DNA from: an uncultured Gemella sp.
GTDB lineage: Bacteria; Bacillota; Bacilli; Staphylococcales; Gemellaceae
DNA: 14,178 bases
Direction of reading: 5' to 3'
NCBI GenBank assembly: GCA_927911695.1
Contig: CAKMQO010000211.1
Coordinates: 1-14,178 of the forward strand
Shown in pieces: positions 1-7,530 of this stretch (position 1 is its first letter; each line of letters opens with the position of its first letter). The position numbers and the translations under genes are program-made. A model generated the notes under the pieces. That model was not told the DNA's origin. It did no database searches and saw nothing but the letters and a program-made list of their open reading frames with translations.

Positions 1-2
1 CG

Positions 3-104
3 GTATATAGAGAGTTTTATGAAGAAATTGTAAAAAATAACATATTACCTATAGAAGTCTTAAGTAGCATGAAAATAGAGTTTTTAAAAGCAAATAAAAC
101 CTAG
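3..104 (+). CDS. 3' end of an unknown gene upstream of the CBASS genes
   Basis: An open frame enters from the left edge and ends at TAG 102-104. It gives about 33 residues beginning VYREFYEEIVKNN and ending FLKANKT. The family is not recognisable. The TAG lies inside a perfect hairpin (100-120). The next frame (106-321) has no ribosome site of its own and is reachable by a shift in the A-rich stretch just before the stop. This segment and the 71-codon frame may therefore be one gene broken by a frameshift. Position suggests it is the first gene of the defence operon that follows, but no motif supports a function. Confidence 0.5.
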   Translation, partial: VYREFYEEIVKNNILPIEVLSSMKIEFLKANKT

Positions 105-120
105 AATGGCTTATTCTAGG
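100..120. repeat. Perfect 8-bp inverted repeat (hairpin) at a stop/start junction
   Basis: The 8-base arms CCTAGAAT and ATTCTAGG flank a 5-base loop (GGCTT). The hairpin covers the stop codon of the upstream frame and the ATG of the next frame. Only four T residues follow it, so it is a weak terminator at best. It could instead affect translation of the downstream frame. Confidence 0.5.
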
Positions 121-321
121 CATTTTAAAAAAAATGAAATATTATTATTTGATATTTACGAGATTCATTTACCAGATGAATATATTGATATGATAAGTAA
201 ATATGTAAAAGAAGGGAATGATTTAATTAAGCTTGTAGATAGAGAAGATATTGAAAAAGAATGTGTTAATATAAGAGGAAAATCATTTAAAATAGGAACT
301 CATTCTCAACATATTATTTAA
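106..321 (+). CDS. Unknown 71-residue reading frame upstream of the CD-NTase
   Basis: The frame encodes 71 residues (starts MAYSRHFKKNEILLF, ends IGTHSQHII), is charged and has no membrane segment. I do not recognise the family. No Shine-Dalgarno sequence precedes the ATG (upstream is A-rich, AAAACCTAGA) and the ATG sits inside a hairpin. It is more likely the downstream part of the gene ending at 104 than an independent small gene. Its stop is 16 bases before the CD-NTase start, within reach of the same transcript. CBASS operons often carry accessory genes next to the synthase, so an accessory role is possible, but no E1/E2/JAB or other CBASS partner signature is visible. Confidence 0.45.
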   Translation: MAYSRHFKKNEILLFDIYEIHLPDEYIDMISKYVKEGNDLIKLVDREDIEKECVNIRGKSFKIGTHSQHII

Positions 322-337
322 GAAGGGAGGGTATAAA

Positions 338-1815
338 ATGAAAACATTTGAAATGTCAAAGGAGATAAAAGAGCTTATTAATGAAATTGATGTTTCTGAA
401 TCAAATTATGAAAGAGCATCAAACAGATATAAGGCAATTGCAAACTATATAAAAGAATCTGATTTAGCAGAATATAGTCCGGATATTTACTTACAAGGTT
501 CTATTAAATTAGGAACAGCAATTAAACCTTTTACTGAAGATGGAGCCTATGATATAGATATTGTTTGTAATATGACTAAAAAAAGAAGAAATCATCAGAC
601 TCAAAGAGAATTAAAAGACGAACTTGGAAAAGTAGTTAAAAATTACTCGTTAAAACATAGTATGGAAAATTTCCCCAAAGAAAGTAATAGGTGTTGGACA
701 CTAAATTATGTGGATGAATCAAATTTTCATATAGATATATTACCTGCTGTTCCTTGGGATGATACGAATGGTGGAAATATTGCAATTTCAGATAAAACAA
801 GTGATAATTACGATGATATAACATTGACTGGGAAGTCAGTAATCCTAAAGGATATTCCGATTGGTTTAAAAAGCAAAGCGATTTTCAAACGATAAAAGAA
901 TCATATGCTAAACGATTTTATGCAAAGATAGAAGAAATTCCAGATTATAAAATAAAAACTCCATTACAAAGAATTGTGCAATTGTTAAAGAGACATGCAG
1001 AAGTTATGTTTGAAGATGATATGGAGCAAAAACCGTCTTCTATTATAATTACTACTTTGGTTGCAAAAATTTATCCTAAAAGTACGATTATTAGTGGTGA
1101 TTTTAAGACATTATTATTGAATGTAGTCAAAAATCTTTTGAGCGGAATTGAATATGAAAATGAAAATCCTTGTATTTATAATCCGGTTAATAGAAAAGAA
1201 AAATTATCTTTGAAATGGGATAAGGATAGAAAATATTTTGAAATTTTTGAATGGTACGATCAACTTAAGGTTGACTTTAGCGTAGATAATAAAGTATTGC
1301 CTTTAAATGAGAGTCTGTTTTATATACAGAGAAGTTTGCGTAAAAATACTAATGAAATTGGAATCTCGTTAAATTCTTTAAGTTATCATCAAAAACCCAA
1401 ATGGAAATTATCAAGTATTGCTAAGACCAACGTAGAGATAAAATCATATTACAGTTGGCATGGTTTCAGATTTAAGCAAATAAAAAGTGGTGAAGCCTTG
1501 AATAAAAAAGGAAAACTTAGATTTGAAGTTAAGGCACTTACGCTCAATATAAAAGACTATGATATATACTGGCAAATAACCAATACTGGTCACGAAGCAA
1601 TAAGTGCGAATTGCTTAAGAGGAGACTTTTATAATTCTAAGCTTGAACAAGGAAAGAGAATAAGAACAGAGGAAACTTGCTATGTAGGTAGACATTATGT
1701 TGAAGCGTATATAGTAAAAAATGATATTTGTTATGGGAAAAGTAAACCTTTTGAAGTTAATATAATTGATGGTCTTACTTTTGAGTGGCTTAATACAAAA
1801 AAACTAGGAGGTTAA
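338..1815 (+). pseudogene. CBASS CD-NTase (SMODS nucleotidyltransferase + AGS-C sensor domain), one frameshift
   Basis: This is a cGAS/DncV-like nucleotidyltransferase, the synthase that makes a cyclic oligonucleotide alarm in CBASS anti-phage defence. The nucleotidyltransferase signature is present: QGSIKLGTAI with the GS pair at residues 54-55, catalytic aspartates D72 and D74 in AYDIDIV, and a third at D133 in FHIDILPAVPW. The frame breaks at about 821-823, where one base appears missing. It continues in another frame with SNPKGYSDWFKKQSDF, then the helical part (LQRIVQLLKRHAE). The C-terminus (about 1531-1770) matches the AGS-C (adenylyl/guanylyl and SMODS C-terminal sensor) pattern, with YWQITNTG, LRGDFY and HYVEAYIVKN. 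Restored length is about 491 residues. ATG 338 has a strong AAGGGAGGG site. The stop is three bases before the next gene, so the two are translationally coupled. The product nucleotide cannot be read from sequence. Confidence 0.88.
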
Positions 1816-1818
1816 TGT

Positions 1819-2641
1819 ATGCCTGATACAATTATAAATTGGTTATTTGGATTAGTTAAAACAATACCTGAGGACATTATTAAAACGCTGATATTAGGTT
1901 TTGCAATTTTAATTCTAAGAGTACTTGTTGACAGAGTTAAATTTTTAAATTCTAAATTTAAAAATTTAATGGTAAAGATACTTAGTACAAATATAGAAAT
2001 ATCTATAAAAACCTCTTTTATCGATTCTCCGGAATATAATTATGTTGCAAAAAGAAAAAAGAAATATATATACGGTCAAAATTCGAGCGATAATGATGTG
2101 TGGGAAATAATTATTGTAGGGATATTTGTTGCTTCTATAATTGTTTATTTTTCAAAGAATATGTAGAGTATATATCTTTGTTCTTAAAATGGTTTGGGCT
2201 TATACCTTTAATAGTATCTATTATATTTTTATTTATTATATCGTTTAGCAAGGAAGTTCAAAAAGTTACTGTTAAATTCATTGTTATTTCAATAGTTGTT
2301 TCTGCATTAACATTATATTATGGATTTAATATTAAAGAAATGGCAGCAACATTGAGTCCGTCAATAGTTGATACAAAAAAAATTTCTTATATCAGTATAT
2401 AAAATTTTAGGTGTATCTATAGGAGTAATTCAACAAATGGTATCTTATATCTTATTGTTGCGTATATTCAGTGTCTATATTGATAGAAAAAAAGAAAAAT
2501 CCGATACAAGCAATTCGCAAATTTATTGCTAAAACGAAACGATTTGAATCGGTTTATTTCCTTGGGATTTCAGTAATATTGTTTTCGATTTTGTCATATT
2601 TATTGACATTAGATGCTGTTGTTGAAATTTTATTGAGATAA
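1819..2641 (+). pseudogene. Six-helix membrane protein, likely CBASS effector, three frameshifts
   Basis: An AGGAGG site (1805-1810) overlaps the end of the CD-NTase gene, so this is its co-translated partner. Joining four frames gives about 274 residues with hydrophobic segments near residues 20-38, 95-112, 126-143, 152-169, 190-222 (possibly one long or two short helices) and 247-265. Basic loops lie between them (KRKKKYIYG, DRKKK). The shifts fall in T5 (2148-2152), A8 (2375-2382) and A7/A5 (2487-2499). The protein ends LDAVVEILLR at TAA 2639-2641. In CBASS the gene after the synthase is normally the killer effector, and membrane effectors act by disrupting the inner membrane. That role is inferred from position. 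I see no match to the two- or four-helix effector families I know. Confidence 0.6.
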
Positions 2642-2658
2642 TAAAAAAATTTAGAAAA

Positions 2659-3102
2659 TTACCTCTTCATCTCCTTACCCATGTAGATTCCAAAGTTCTT
2701 TCGTATTTGATAAAGCTCGTCCATAATAGATCTTGTAGAAGAATACTCTTGCATTAGGGTATTCTTTTTTTTTCTTGTAATTTATTAAGTTTATCTAAAA
2801 TATACTTGGAATCAGGCAACCTTGAATAGGACTTTTTAAGTTTTGCAAGAGCCATTTCGTAGCGTGTGATTTCAGCCTTATACTCCTCAAAAAATGCCTT
2901 ATTAGAAGGATTTGCTTTATATTCTTTGTAGTGGGCTCGATACTGTTTAACAGTATGAACTTGTTCCATTGTATCGGAAAGTAGCTGCATATCCTTATCG
3001 ATTTTTTTTTATTTTATCTTGTAAGTTCTGTCTTTCTTCAGTACTTTTCTTGATGTATTCATCAAGCTGTTTAACGGAGTTAATGCCATGTTTGAAAATG
3101 AT
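2659..3102 (-). pseudogene. C-terminal remnant of a Tn1549/CTn-type relaxase
   Basis: Read on the minus strand, three frames join into the C-terminal coiled part of conjugative-element relaxases: FKHGINSVKQLDEYIKK, then TMEQVHTVKQYRAHYKEYK, then MDELYQIRKNFGIYMGKEM, ending at a stop at 2659-2661. The phrases VHTVKQYRA and the ending YMGKEM(E/K)R are characteristic of this family as I know it. Frameshifts sit in two T9 runs (3002-3010 and 2765-2773). The nuclease domain with its tyrosine and HUH residues is missing, so the gene is a truncated remnant and cannot mobilise DNA. It is on the opposite strand to the surrounding genes. Confidence 0.8.
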
Positions 3103-3143
3103 AAAATAAGAATATACAGTTTTGACAAAATAAGAATTTACAG
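3103..3143. repeat. Two 17-bp direct repeats, 24-bp period
   Basis: Positions 3103-3119 (AAAATAAGAATATACAG) and 3127-3143 (AAAATAAGAATTTACAG) are 16/17 identical. They lie exactly where relaxase similarity ends. They could be recombinase arm sites, an operator pair, or a junction scar. Confidence 0.45.
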
Positions 3144-3219
3144 ATGAAGAATAGTGCCGAGATTGTATTTATCAACCAAATTGTTTATAATATATAAGAC
3201 ATAGTTGGTTTTGTGGACG

Positions 3220-3455
3220 ATGGAGATAAGTAAGAAGACTTATAATATGATTAAAGAGTTGTGTGGTGAAAAGATATAAGCGTTTAAGAACTTGCCAGAA
3301 GGATTGATCAGATTCCACAGAATTTTAGCAAGAAACTGAAATGAGATACGGTTATCTTGGAGGAGTTAAAGCAGATAGCCGATGGGATTGAAGTTACATT
3401 TGAGCAATCGTTTATCTTCCTAGATGGAGAACATATAAAAATAAGTAATGAATAG
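3220..3455 (+). pseudogene. Remnant of a small HTH (XRE-like) regulator
   Basis: The best segment, 3357-3455, reads LEELKQIADGIEVTFEQSFI and then FLDGEHIKISNE before a stop. This resembles the end of small Cro/C1-type DNA-binding domains, where 'L..IADGL.VTFEQ.FIL.DG..I' is common. Upstream, from ATG 3220 (MEISKKTYNMIKELCGE), the frame is interrupted by stops and at least one shift before NEIRLSW. The arrangement fits a decayed repressor or antitoxin of about 75 residues. The call rests on one short motif and is tentative. Confidence 0.35.
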
Positions 3456-3492
3456 GTGAGATAGATTTTCAGAGAAGATTCTGCTTTAACTT

Positions 3493-3680
3493 GGAGATTA
3501 CTAGGTGTATAGATCCATAAATTTACGTAATAAGCAAATCTTTTATATAGGAAAAGGTACAAAGAATCGAGCATTTTAACATGAAAGAGAAAGCCTGGGC
3601 AGTCCTGATAGGAAGAAGTTAAAACTATATCAGAAACCAAGGATGCCGGACTTGAAGTTGAAAAGATTATCATCAATTAG
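3493..3680 (+). pseudogene. GIY-YIG nuclease-domain remnant
   Basis: One frame reads GDY-stop-VYRSINLRNK and then QIFYIGKGTKNRAF, stop, HERESLGSPDRKKLK. After a shift in AAAA it continues KTISETKDAGLEVEKIIIN to a TAG at 3678-3680. The pair 'YVYRS...QIFYIGKG' is the GIY-YIG signature with the YIGKGT loop. The basic 'NRAF.H' segment, with its arginine and histidine, matches the next family motif. Only about 60 codons remain and three in-frame stops are present, so it is inactive. The family includes small standalone nucleases often carried by mobile elements and phages. Confidence 0.65.
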
Positions 3681-3699
3681 AAGTTGAGGAGATAGGGCA

Positions 3700-4200
3700 T
3701 TGAGAATATGTGAGAATAGAGAGGAGGTTAAAAACGAGATAAATAAAAGCTTTGCGAAGTATATTTCAGAATTTAATGATATTCCGGAACATTTAAAAGA
3801 TATGAGAGTTGATGAGGTTGATCGAACTCCAGCAGAAAATCTTGCTTATCAGGTTGGGGGGACAACTCTTATTATTAAATTGCAATTAGATGAAAGAAAG
3901 CGTCTTTATGTCAAGACTCCTTCGGATAATTTTAAGTGGAATCAGCTTGGCAAATTATATCAATGGTTCACAGATACATATGCGCATCTGTCGCTGAAGG
4001 ATCTGAAAGCCATGCTGAATGAGAATATTAATATGATTTATGAAATGATTGAGTCATTAAACGACGAAGAGTTATTCGAGCAACATATGAGAAAGTGTGC
4101 CGATGAAACAACCAAAACAGCGGTCTGGAAAGTATACAAGTTTATTCACTTTAACACGATTGCTCCATTCGGAACATTTAGAACTAAAATCAGAAAATAG
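3700..4200 (+). CDS. ClbS/DfsB-family four-helix protein, C-terminus clipped by a stop
   Basis: This is a member of the ClbS/DfsB family (former DUF1706), small four-helix proteins. ClbS itself protects against colibactin; the role of most members is unknown. Diagnostic stretches are RTPAENLAYQVG, SDNFKWNQLGKLYQWF, YAHLSLKDLKAML and VYKFIHFNTIAPFGTFRTKI, in family order. The start is TTG 3700 behind GAGGAG, matching the family N-terminus 'MR.YENKEEL'. Relatives end 'IRKWKK...'; here a TAG (4198-4200) sits where the tryptophan codon TGG is expected, and the lost tail KKIAL follows in frame. Other usual tryptophans are replaced (QVGGTT for QVGWTT, RKCADE for RKWADD). The fold may persist but function is doubtful. 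A VOC gene follows 61 bases later. Confidence 0.85.
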   Translation: MRICENREEVKNEINKSFAKYISEFNDIPEHLKDMRVDEVDRTPAENLAYQVGGTTLIIKLQLDERKRLYVKTPSDNFKWNQLGKLYQWFTDTYAHLSLKDLKAMLNENINMIYEMIESLNDEELFEQHMRKCADETTKTAVWKVYKFIHFNTIAPFGTFRTKIRK

Positions 4201-4261
4201 AAAAAGATTGCACTATAACTTCCAGTTTGATGAAATAAAGAAATTATTGGAGAGGAAAAAT

Positions 4262-4729
4262 ATGGTTGGAAGAATTTATCACGTTGGATTAACCGTTTCT
4301 GATTTGGATCGCTTGATTGCTTTCTATAGAGATATTCTTGGGTTTGAATTTCAGAGCGAAATCCTTATGGAAGGCGAAGAGACCGATAAAATCTTCCGTA
4401 AGGAAAATTGTAAAGCAAGGGTTGCATTTTTGAATGGTTCGAAGGCTCTTGAAGTATCACCTGTTGAATTGATTCAGTTTGTAGATAGCAAAATCCATAA
4501 AGAGTAATCAGACTTGTTTACGCCATCTATCTTAGAAGTATGCTTATACACGGATGACATAGATCCTGTCTACAAAAACCTTATCGAAAATTATGTGGAG
4601 TATTTGTCTGGACCGCAGCATTTAGATTTCAGGGCAGATGGATTTTGGGAAAGCAGAGCGTTTTATTTCAGAAACCCGGATGAAATCATTCGGTTTGTCA
4701 ATGAACTGCGAGAATTGATAAATAGTTAA
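4262..4729 (+). pseudogene. VOC (glyoxalase/bleomycin-resistance fold) protein, in-frame stop
   Basis: ATG 4262 has a GGAGAGG site six bases upstream. The N-terminal half is a clear VOC module: GRIYHVGLTVSDLDRLIAFY, then RDILGFEFQSE. The metal-ligand histidine lies in the first strand, and VSPVELIQFVDS supplies the glutamate-containing strand. A TAA at 4505-4507 interrupts the frame. The same frame then continues SDLFTPSILEVCLYTDDIDP and ends with FYFRNPDEIIRFVN, the usual second-module ending. Restored length is about 155 residues. The family covers dioxygenases, glyoxalases and drug-sequestering proteins; the substrate cannot be told. It follows the ClbS-like gene, and the pair may have been a small resistance or detoxification unit. 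Starting the frame further upstream (4097) would only reread the ClbS gene out of frame. Confidence 0.85.
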
Positions 4730-5179
4730 CTTCAAGTTTGTCGAACAATTGATTGGTTAGAAGACTATCATTCAAGGACATATTCTGTTGTTCGCAGAAA
4801 TAAGATGGCAATAATTTTAGAACGCTCAACCGTCTAAATTTCAGGCTTGAAAAGGGCAGTATCGTGCAAACGGAGATAAATTAGCGAAAAATTGCTGTTG
4901 TTCAATTCCCTTATACCATAGGGGTTGAGTATTGTTTTTTACTGAACAATCAAGCCATGTTGAAGCAGTCGTTTTAATGACAAGGTAGTAGACTAAAATA
5001 ATTAATTACGAATGCTTTATGAGGTAGCTGTTGTAGAGTGATAGTGATGCGGTAATATCGAACCGCTGAGTATGTTGTATTGATGTCAAAAGTTGAACCT
5101 GATAAGTAAATAAAGTGTAGAAAACAAAGGCTTATTTATAGGATATCGTTAAAAGGTATTAGAAGTTGGAGGTAAGTAG
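4730..5179. other. Gap without an open gene
   Basis: No reading frame with family similarity survives. A 7-base inverted pair (TTGTTCA ... TGAACAA) brackets about 4899-4949. At about 5092 a short frame (MSKVEPDK, stop, IKCRKQRL) faintly recalls the start of large serine recombinases, but too little remains to call. The segment ends with a GGAGG ribosome site (5168-5172) for the next gene. Confidence 0.4.
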
Positions 5180-5797
5180 TTGAAAGAAAATCGACCGGAT
5201 TTTAGTAATATAAAATCATTTGAAGAGTTTAACAAATACTATTGGTATAGAGAAGAACTTTCACAAATATGTAAGTCTCTTGGACTAGAGTATAGATGTA
5301 CGAAGAAAGAATTAAACTATATTATTGAACAATATTTCAAGGGGACTAAAGTAGAAAAGTTTTTGAAAAAAGCTAAGAAAAATCAATTAGAAGATATAAC
5401 CTTAGAGACTCCGTTACTTAAATGTGGTTTTTCTTTTAACCAAAAATTTAGAGATTATTTTTCAGCTGTAACAGGAGTTAGCCCGTTTAAATTTAATGCT
5501 GATATGGCAACGGCTTGGAGAAAAGTAAAAAGAGATAACGATAAGAAATTTACAATTCAGGGACATGATAAAAATATATTATGGAGAGTCAGATTACGCC
5601 AAGTATGATAATTCTGTTTGTCAGTGGAATCAATTTCTGAAAGAATTTTGTGCAGATGACCATAGCAATAATTATTCTAACAAGTTAAAAGTTGCAGCTA
5701 TCCTTGGAAAGAAGTTAAAGACTCAAAGAATGAAAAAATATATTCAAAACAACTTCTGAATGAATATAGCTACAAAGTAGAGGAGTATCGTAAATAA
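5180..5797 (+). pseudogene. SAP-domain / DUF6434 protein, two frameshifts
   Basis: TTG 5180 follows a GGAGG site. The N-terminus (residues 1-52) holds RPDFSNIKSFEEFNKYYWYR and a SAP-like helix-extended-loop-helix segment (ELSQICKSLGLEY...TKKEL). SAP modules generally bind DNA. The C-terminal part matches DUF6434: LETPLLKCGFSFNQKFRDYF, TGVSPFKFNADMATAWR and NSVCQWNQFLKEFCAD. One extra G in GGG (5560-5562) breaks the frame after KKFTIQ. One missing T at 5704-5705 shifts it again before WKEVKDSKNEKIYSKQLL. The gene ends EEYRK at TAA 5795-5797. Restored length is about 206 residues, the usual size for this family. Its function is unknown; such genes occur as single cargo genes in Bacillota. Confidence 0.85.
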
Positions 5798-5823
5798 ACA
5801 AATCCCATGTAGAGATAATACTA

Positions 5824-5852
5824 TTTAACAATAACCTTGAGTTATCGTTAAA
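5824..5852. repeat. 12-bp imperfect inverted repeat
   Basis: TTTAACAATAAC and GTTATCGTTAAA pair with one mismatch around the loop CTTGA. It lies 27 bases after the SAP gene. The right side runs into A residues and no T-tract follows, so it is not a clear terminator on the plus strand. An operator or a cruciform remains possible. Confidence 0.45.
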
Positions 5853-6243
5853 AAGTTTAGTGGATTTGCTCCCATATACAGACAGGATTACGTGATATAC
5901 TTAGTGTTCATTAGTTTCATGTGGAGGCAGTTATACTTTTGCCTAAACTTGATGTCAATAAGTATATAGATATTAAAATTTAGCATAATTAGATTGATTT
6001 GATAAGTGCTGAAAGTAAAGCGTCTTATACATAAAGTATGGAATATATTTATATAATTTGATTTAAAGGTTTTGACACTCTATATTACACGGTTTAGATA
6101 GAAGTGTGGAATTGCACTAAGGGAGAATTAGATTAAATTGTAAAAAGAGAAATACGTTATTCCACAATGCACACTAGAAAAAGAGTAAGCTAACATGGAT
6201 GATTAAAGGCATTTTAAATTTATTAAATAGAAATAGAGGTATT
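5853..6243. other. Gap without an open gene
   Basis: Every frame is broken by stops every few codons and I see no family similarity. The stretch is very AT-rich. It ends with a weak GAGG site before the small membrane-protein remnant. Nothing else is supportable. Confidence 0.4.
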
Positions 6244-6518
6244 TATGAAAAAGATATTAAAAATAATATTATTTCTAATTAGTTTATCGTTAAGTATCCT
6301 CACTGCATTTATTACATATTTACTTATAATTAGGAAATAAGATATTCTATTCCTTGATAATTAAGAATGTCGTTGTTGGGATTGTATCATTGGTTCAACA
6401 GAACTCTATTGAAGCGTAGAAATTGTTTTTTCTGCTAAGAACTTACTGAATACCGATTATTGGTACAGCAATCATAGCTTTTATAAGAGAAATCAATGAA
6501 ATTATAAAATTAGTTTGA
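6244..6518 (+). pseudogene. CD1845-like small membrane protein, broken
   Basis: ATG 6244 begins MKKILKIILFLISLSLSILTAF and then ITYLLIIRK and a stop: a first membrane helix. After frame changes the text continues IKNVVVGIVSLVQQ and ends YxIPIIGTAIIAFIREINEI before TGA 6516-6518. The ending 'G(I/L)P.I...(I/L)...I..IN..IK' is what I know from CD1845-family proteins, roughly 90-residue membrane proteins of unknown function carried in conjugative elements of the Tn1549/CTn type. Length and two-helix pattern agree. It fits the RepA_N remnant 1 kb downstream, since both families occur in the same element type. Confidence 0.55.
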
Positions 6519-6562
6519 ATCAGGAAGTAATAAATTTGAATTTATAAGTATGAGGAGGATAA

Positions 6563-7378
6563 ATGGAAAATAGTAAATATGTTGTTTTTGAGATTTTAGG
6601 AGTTAAGAAAGACGACCATCAGAATTCTTTTGTATTTGATAAAGATGCGGAATGTATAATTAATAATGATGAGTATATAAGAAAAATACAAGTATCGTCA
6701 GATATCGATAAGGCTATCTTTTATTTACATGATTCACTTGAGATTTCAGAAGATAATGTTTCTGTAATAGTTAATTACCTTACGTTGTATCTTGGCAATA
6801 TGATGATTGCTCTTTTGAAAAATAGTTTGGAATATTCAAGTTTTTTGCTAAAACCGACTATTCGTATTTCAGAGTTTCATTTATTAGGAAATGAAACTAC
6901 ATTTAATGACTGTATTCAAATTACTGATTCCTTGGGTTACTGTACTAAGTTTGATAACGGAAATGAAATTTTGAAACAATGGATAGAAGATGTTAAAATT
7001 TCAGATTACATTATAAAAAAGGATAAGTATGATATTTTGTATTTATTACTTCAAGGAGGTAATATCGTTCAAAAGTATATGGCGATGTATGCTTATCTGA
7101 TGTGCTTAGTAAATGAAATATATTCTAGTCAAAGAGAAAGTCAAAAACAAGTAGTAAGATATATTTCAGAAAACTGTTCTAAGGTCGGAATAAATTTGAT
7201 TCTATCTTTATGTACCCGCCCAGGTGCAAGAACTAATGAGAAAGAAGATCAATTTACTGCTTTGCGAAATAAGATAGCACATCCTGCTAATATAAATGCT
7301 AATGTTAATATGAATGAAAATTTTATAAACCAACTTGCTTCAATTATTTGCTGTGCAATAGAAGATATACCTTATTAA
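6563..7378 (+). CDS. Unknown 271-residue protein with C-terminal HEPN-type RNxxxH motif
   Basis: This gene is intact, with a GAGGAGG site four bases before ATG 6563. The C-terminal third is helical and carries EDQFTALRNKIAHPAN, where R235-N236 and H240 form RNxxxH. This is the active-site motif of HEPN ribonucleases (Cas13, ApeA/Abi and toxin-type HEPN proteins). The motif sits in a predicted helix, preceded by KVGINLILSLC and followed by a further helix (NFINQLASIICCAIED), as in HEPN four-helix folds. The N-terminal 150 residues are not recognised. It resembles the Apea-like/MauJ-like class only in this C-terminal arrangement. No partner antitoxin (for example a MNT-type nucleotidyltransferase) is adjacent. 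It lies between remnants of mobile-element genes, yet is unbroken. RNase activity is inference from the motif. Confidence 0.7.
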   Translation: MENSKYVVFEILGVKKDDHQNSFVFDKDAECIINNDEYIRKIQVSSDIDKAIFYLHDSLEISEDNVSVIVNYLTLYLGNMMIALLKNSLEYSSFLLKPTIRISEFHLLGNETTFNDCIQITDSLGYCTKFDNGNEILKQWIEDVKISDYIIKKDKYDILYLLLQGGNIVQKYMAMYAYLMCLVNEIYSSQRESQKQVVRYISENCSKVGINLILSLCTRPGARTNEKEDQFTALRNKIAHPANINANVNMNENFINQLASIICCAIEDIPY

Positions 7379-7530
7379 TTTGATTTAATGGATTACTGTA
7401 AAAAACATGAAATTTTTGAACGATAACTCCAGTTTATAAAATAAAAAATTTAATAATATGTTTACCAAAGGCGATAAAGAGAAAACTATCGTCTATTTCT
7501 TTATAAATTTTAAGAAAGAGGTAATCCTGC
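7379..7530 (+). promoter_or_regulatory. Leader region of the RepA_N gene
   Basis: The 152-base leader holds a 5-bp hairpin CGATA...TATCG (within about 7473-7492), followed by a pyrimidine-rich stretch. An AAGAGG ribosome site precedes ATG 7531. No convincing promoter is seen. Confidence 0.3.

Noticed and set aside
636..824. Minus-strand frame of 62 codons
   Set aside because: It is antisense to the CD-NTase catalytic region.
3308..3676. Minus-strand open frame of 122 codons
   Set aside because: It is antisense to the HTH and GIY-YIG remnants, whose plus-strand translations show family motifs; its own product has no recognisable similarity.
4097..4261. Upstream extension of the VOC reading frame
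   Set aside because: It rereads the ClbS gene in another frame; ATG 4262 has a good ribosome site and the family N-terminus.
5085..5150. Possible start of a large serine recombinase (MSKVEPDK...CRKQRL)
   Set aside because: Only about 15 residues resemble the family, there is an internal stop and nothing of the catalytic domain follows.
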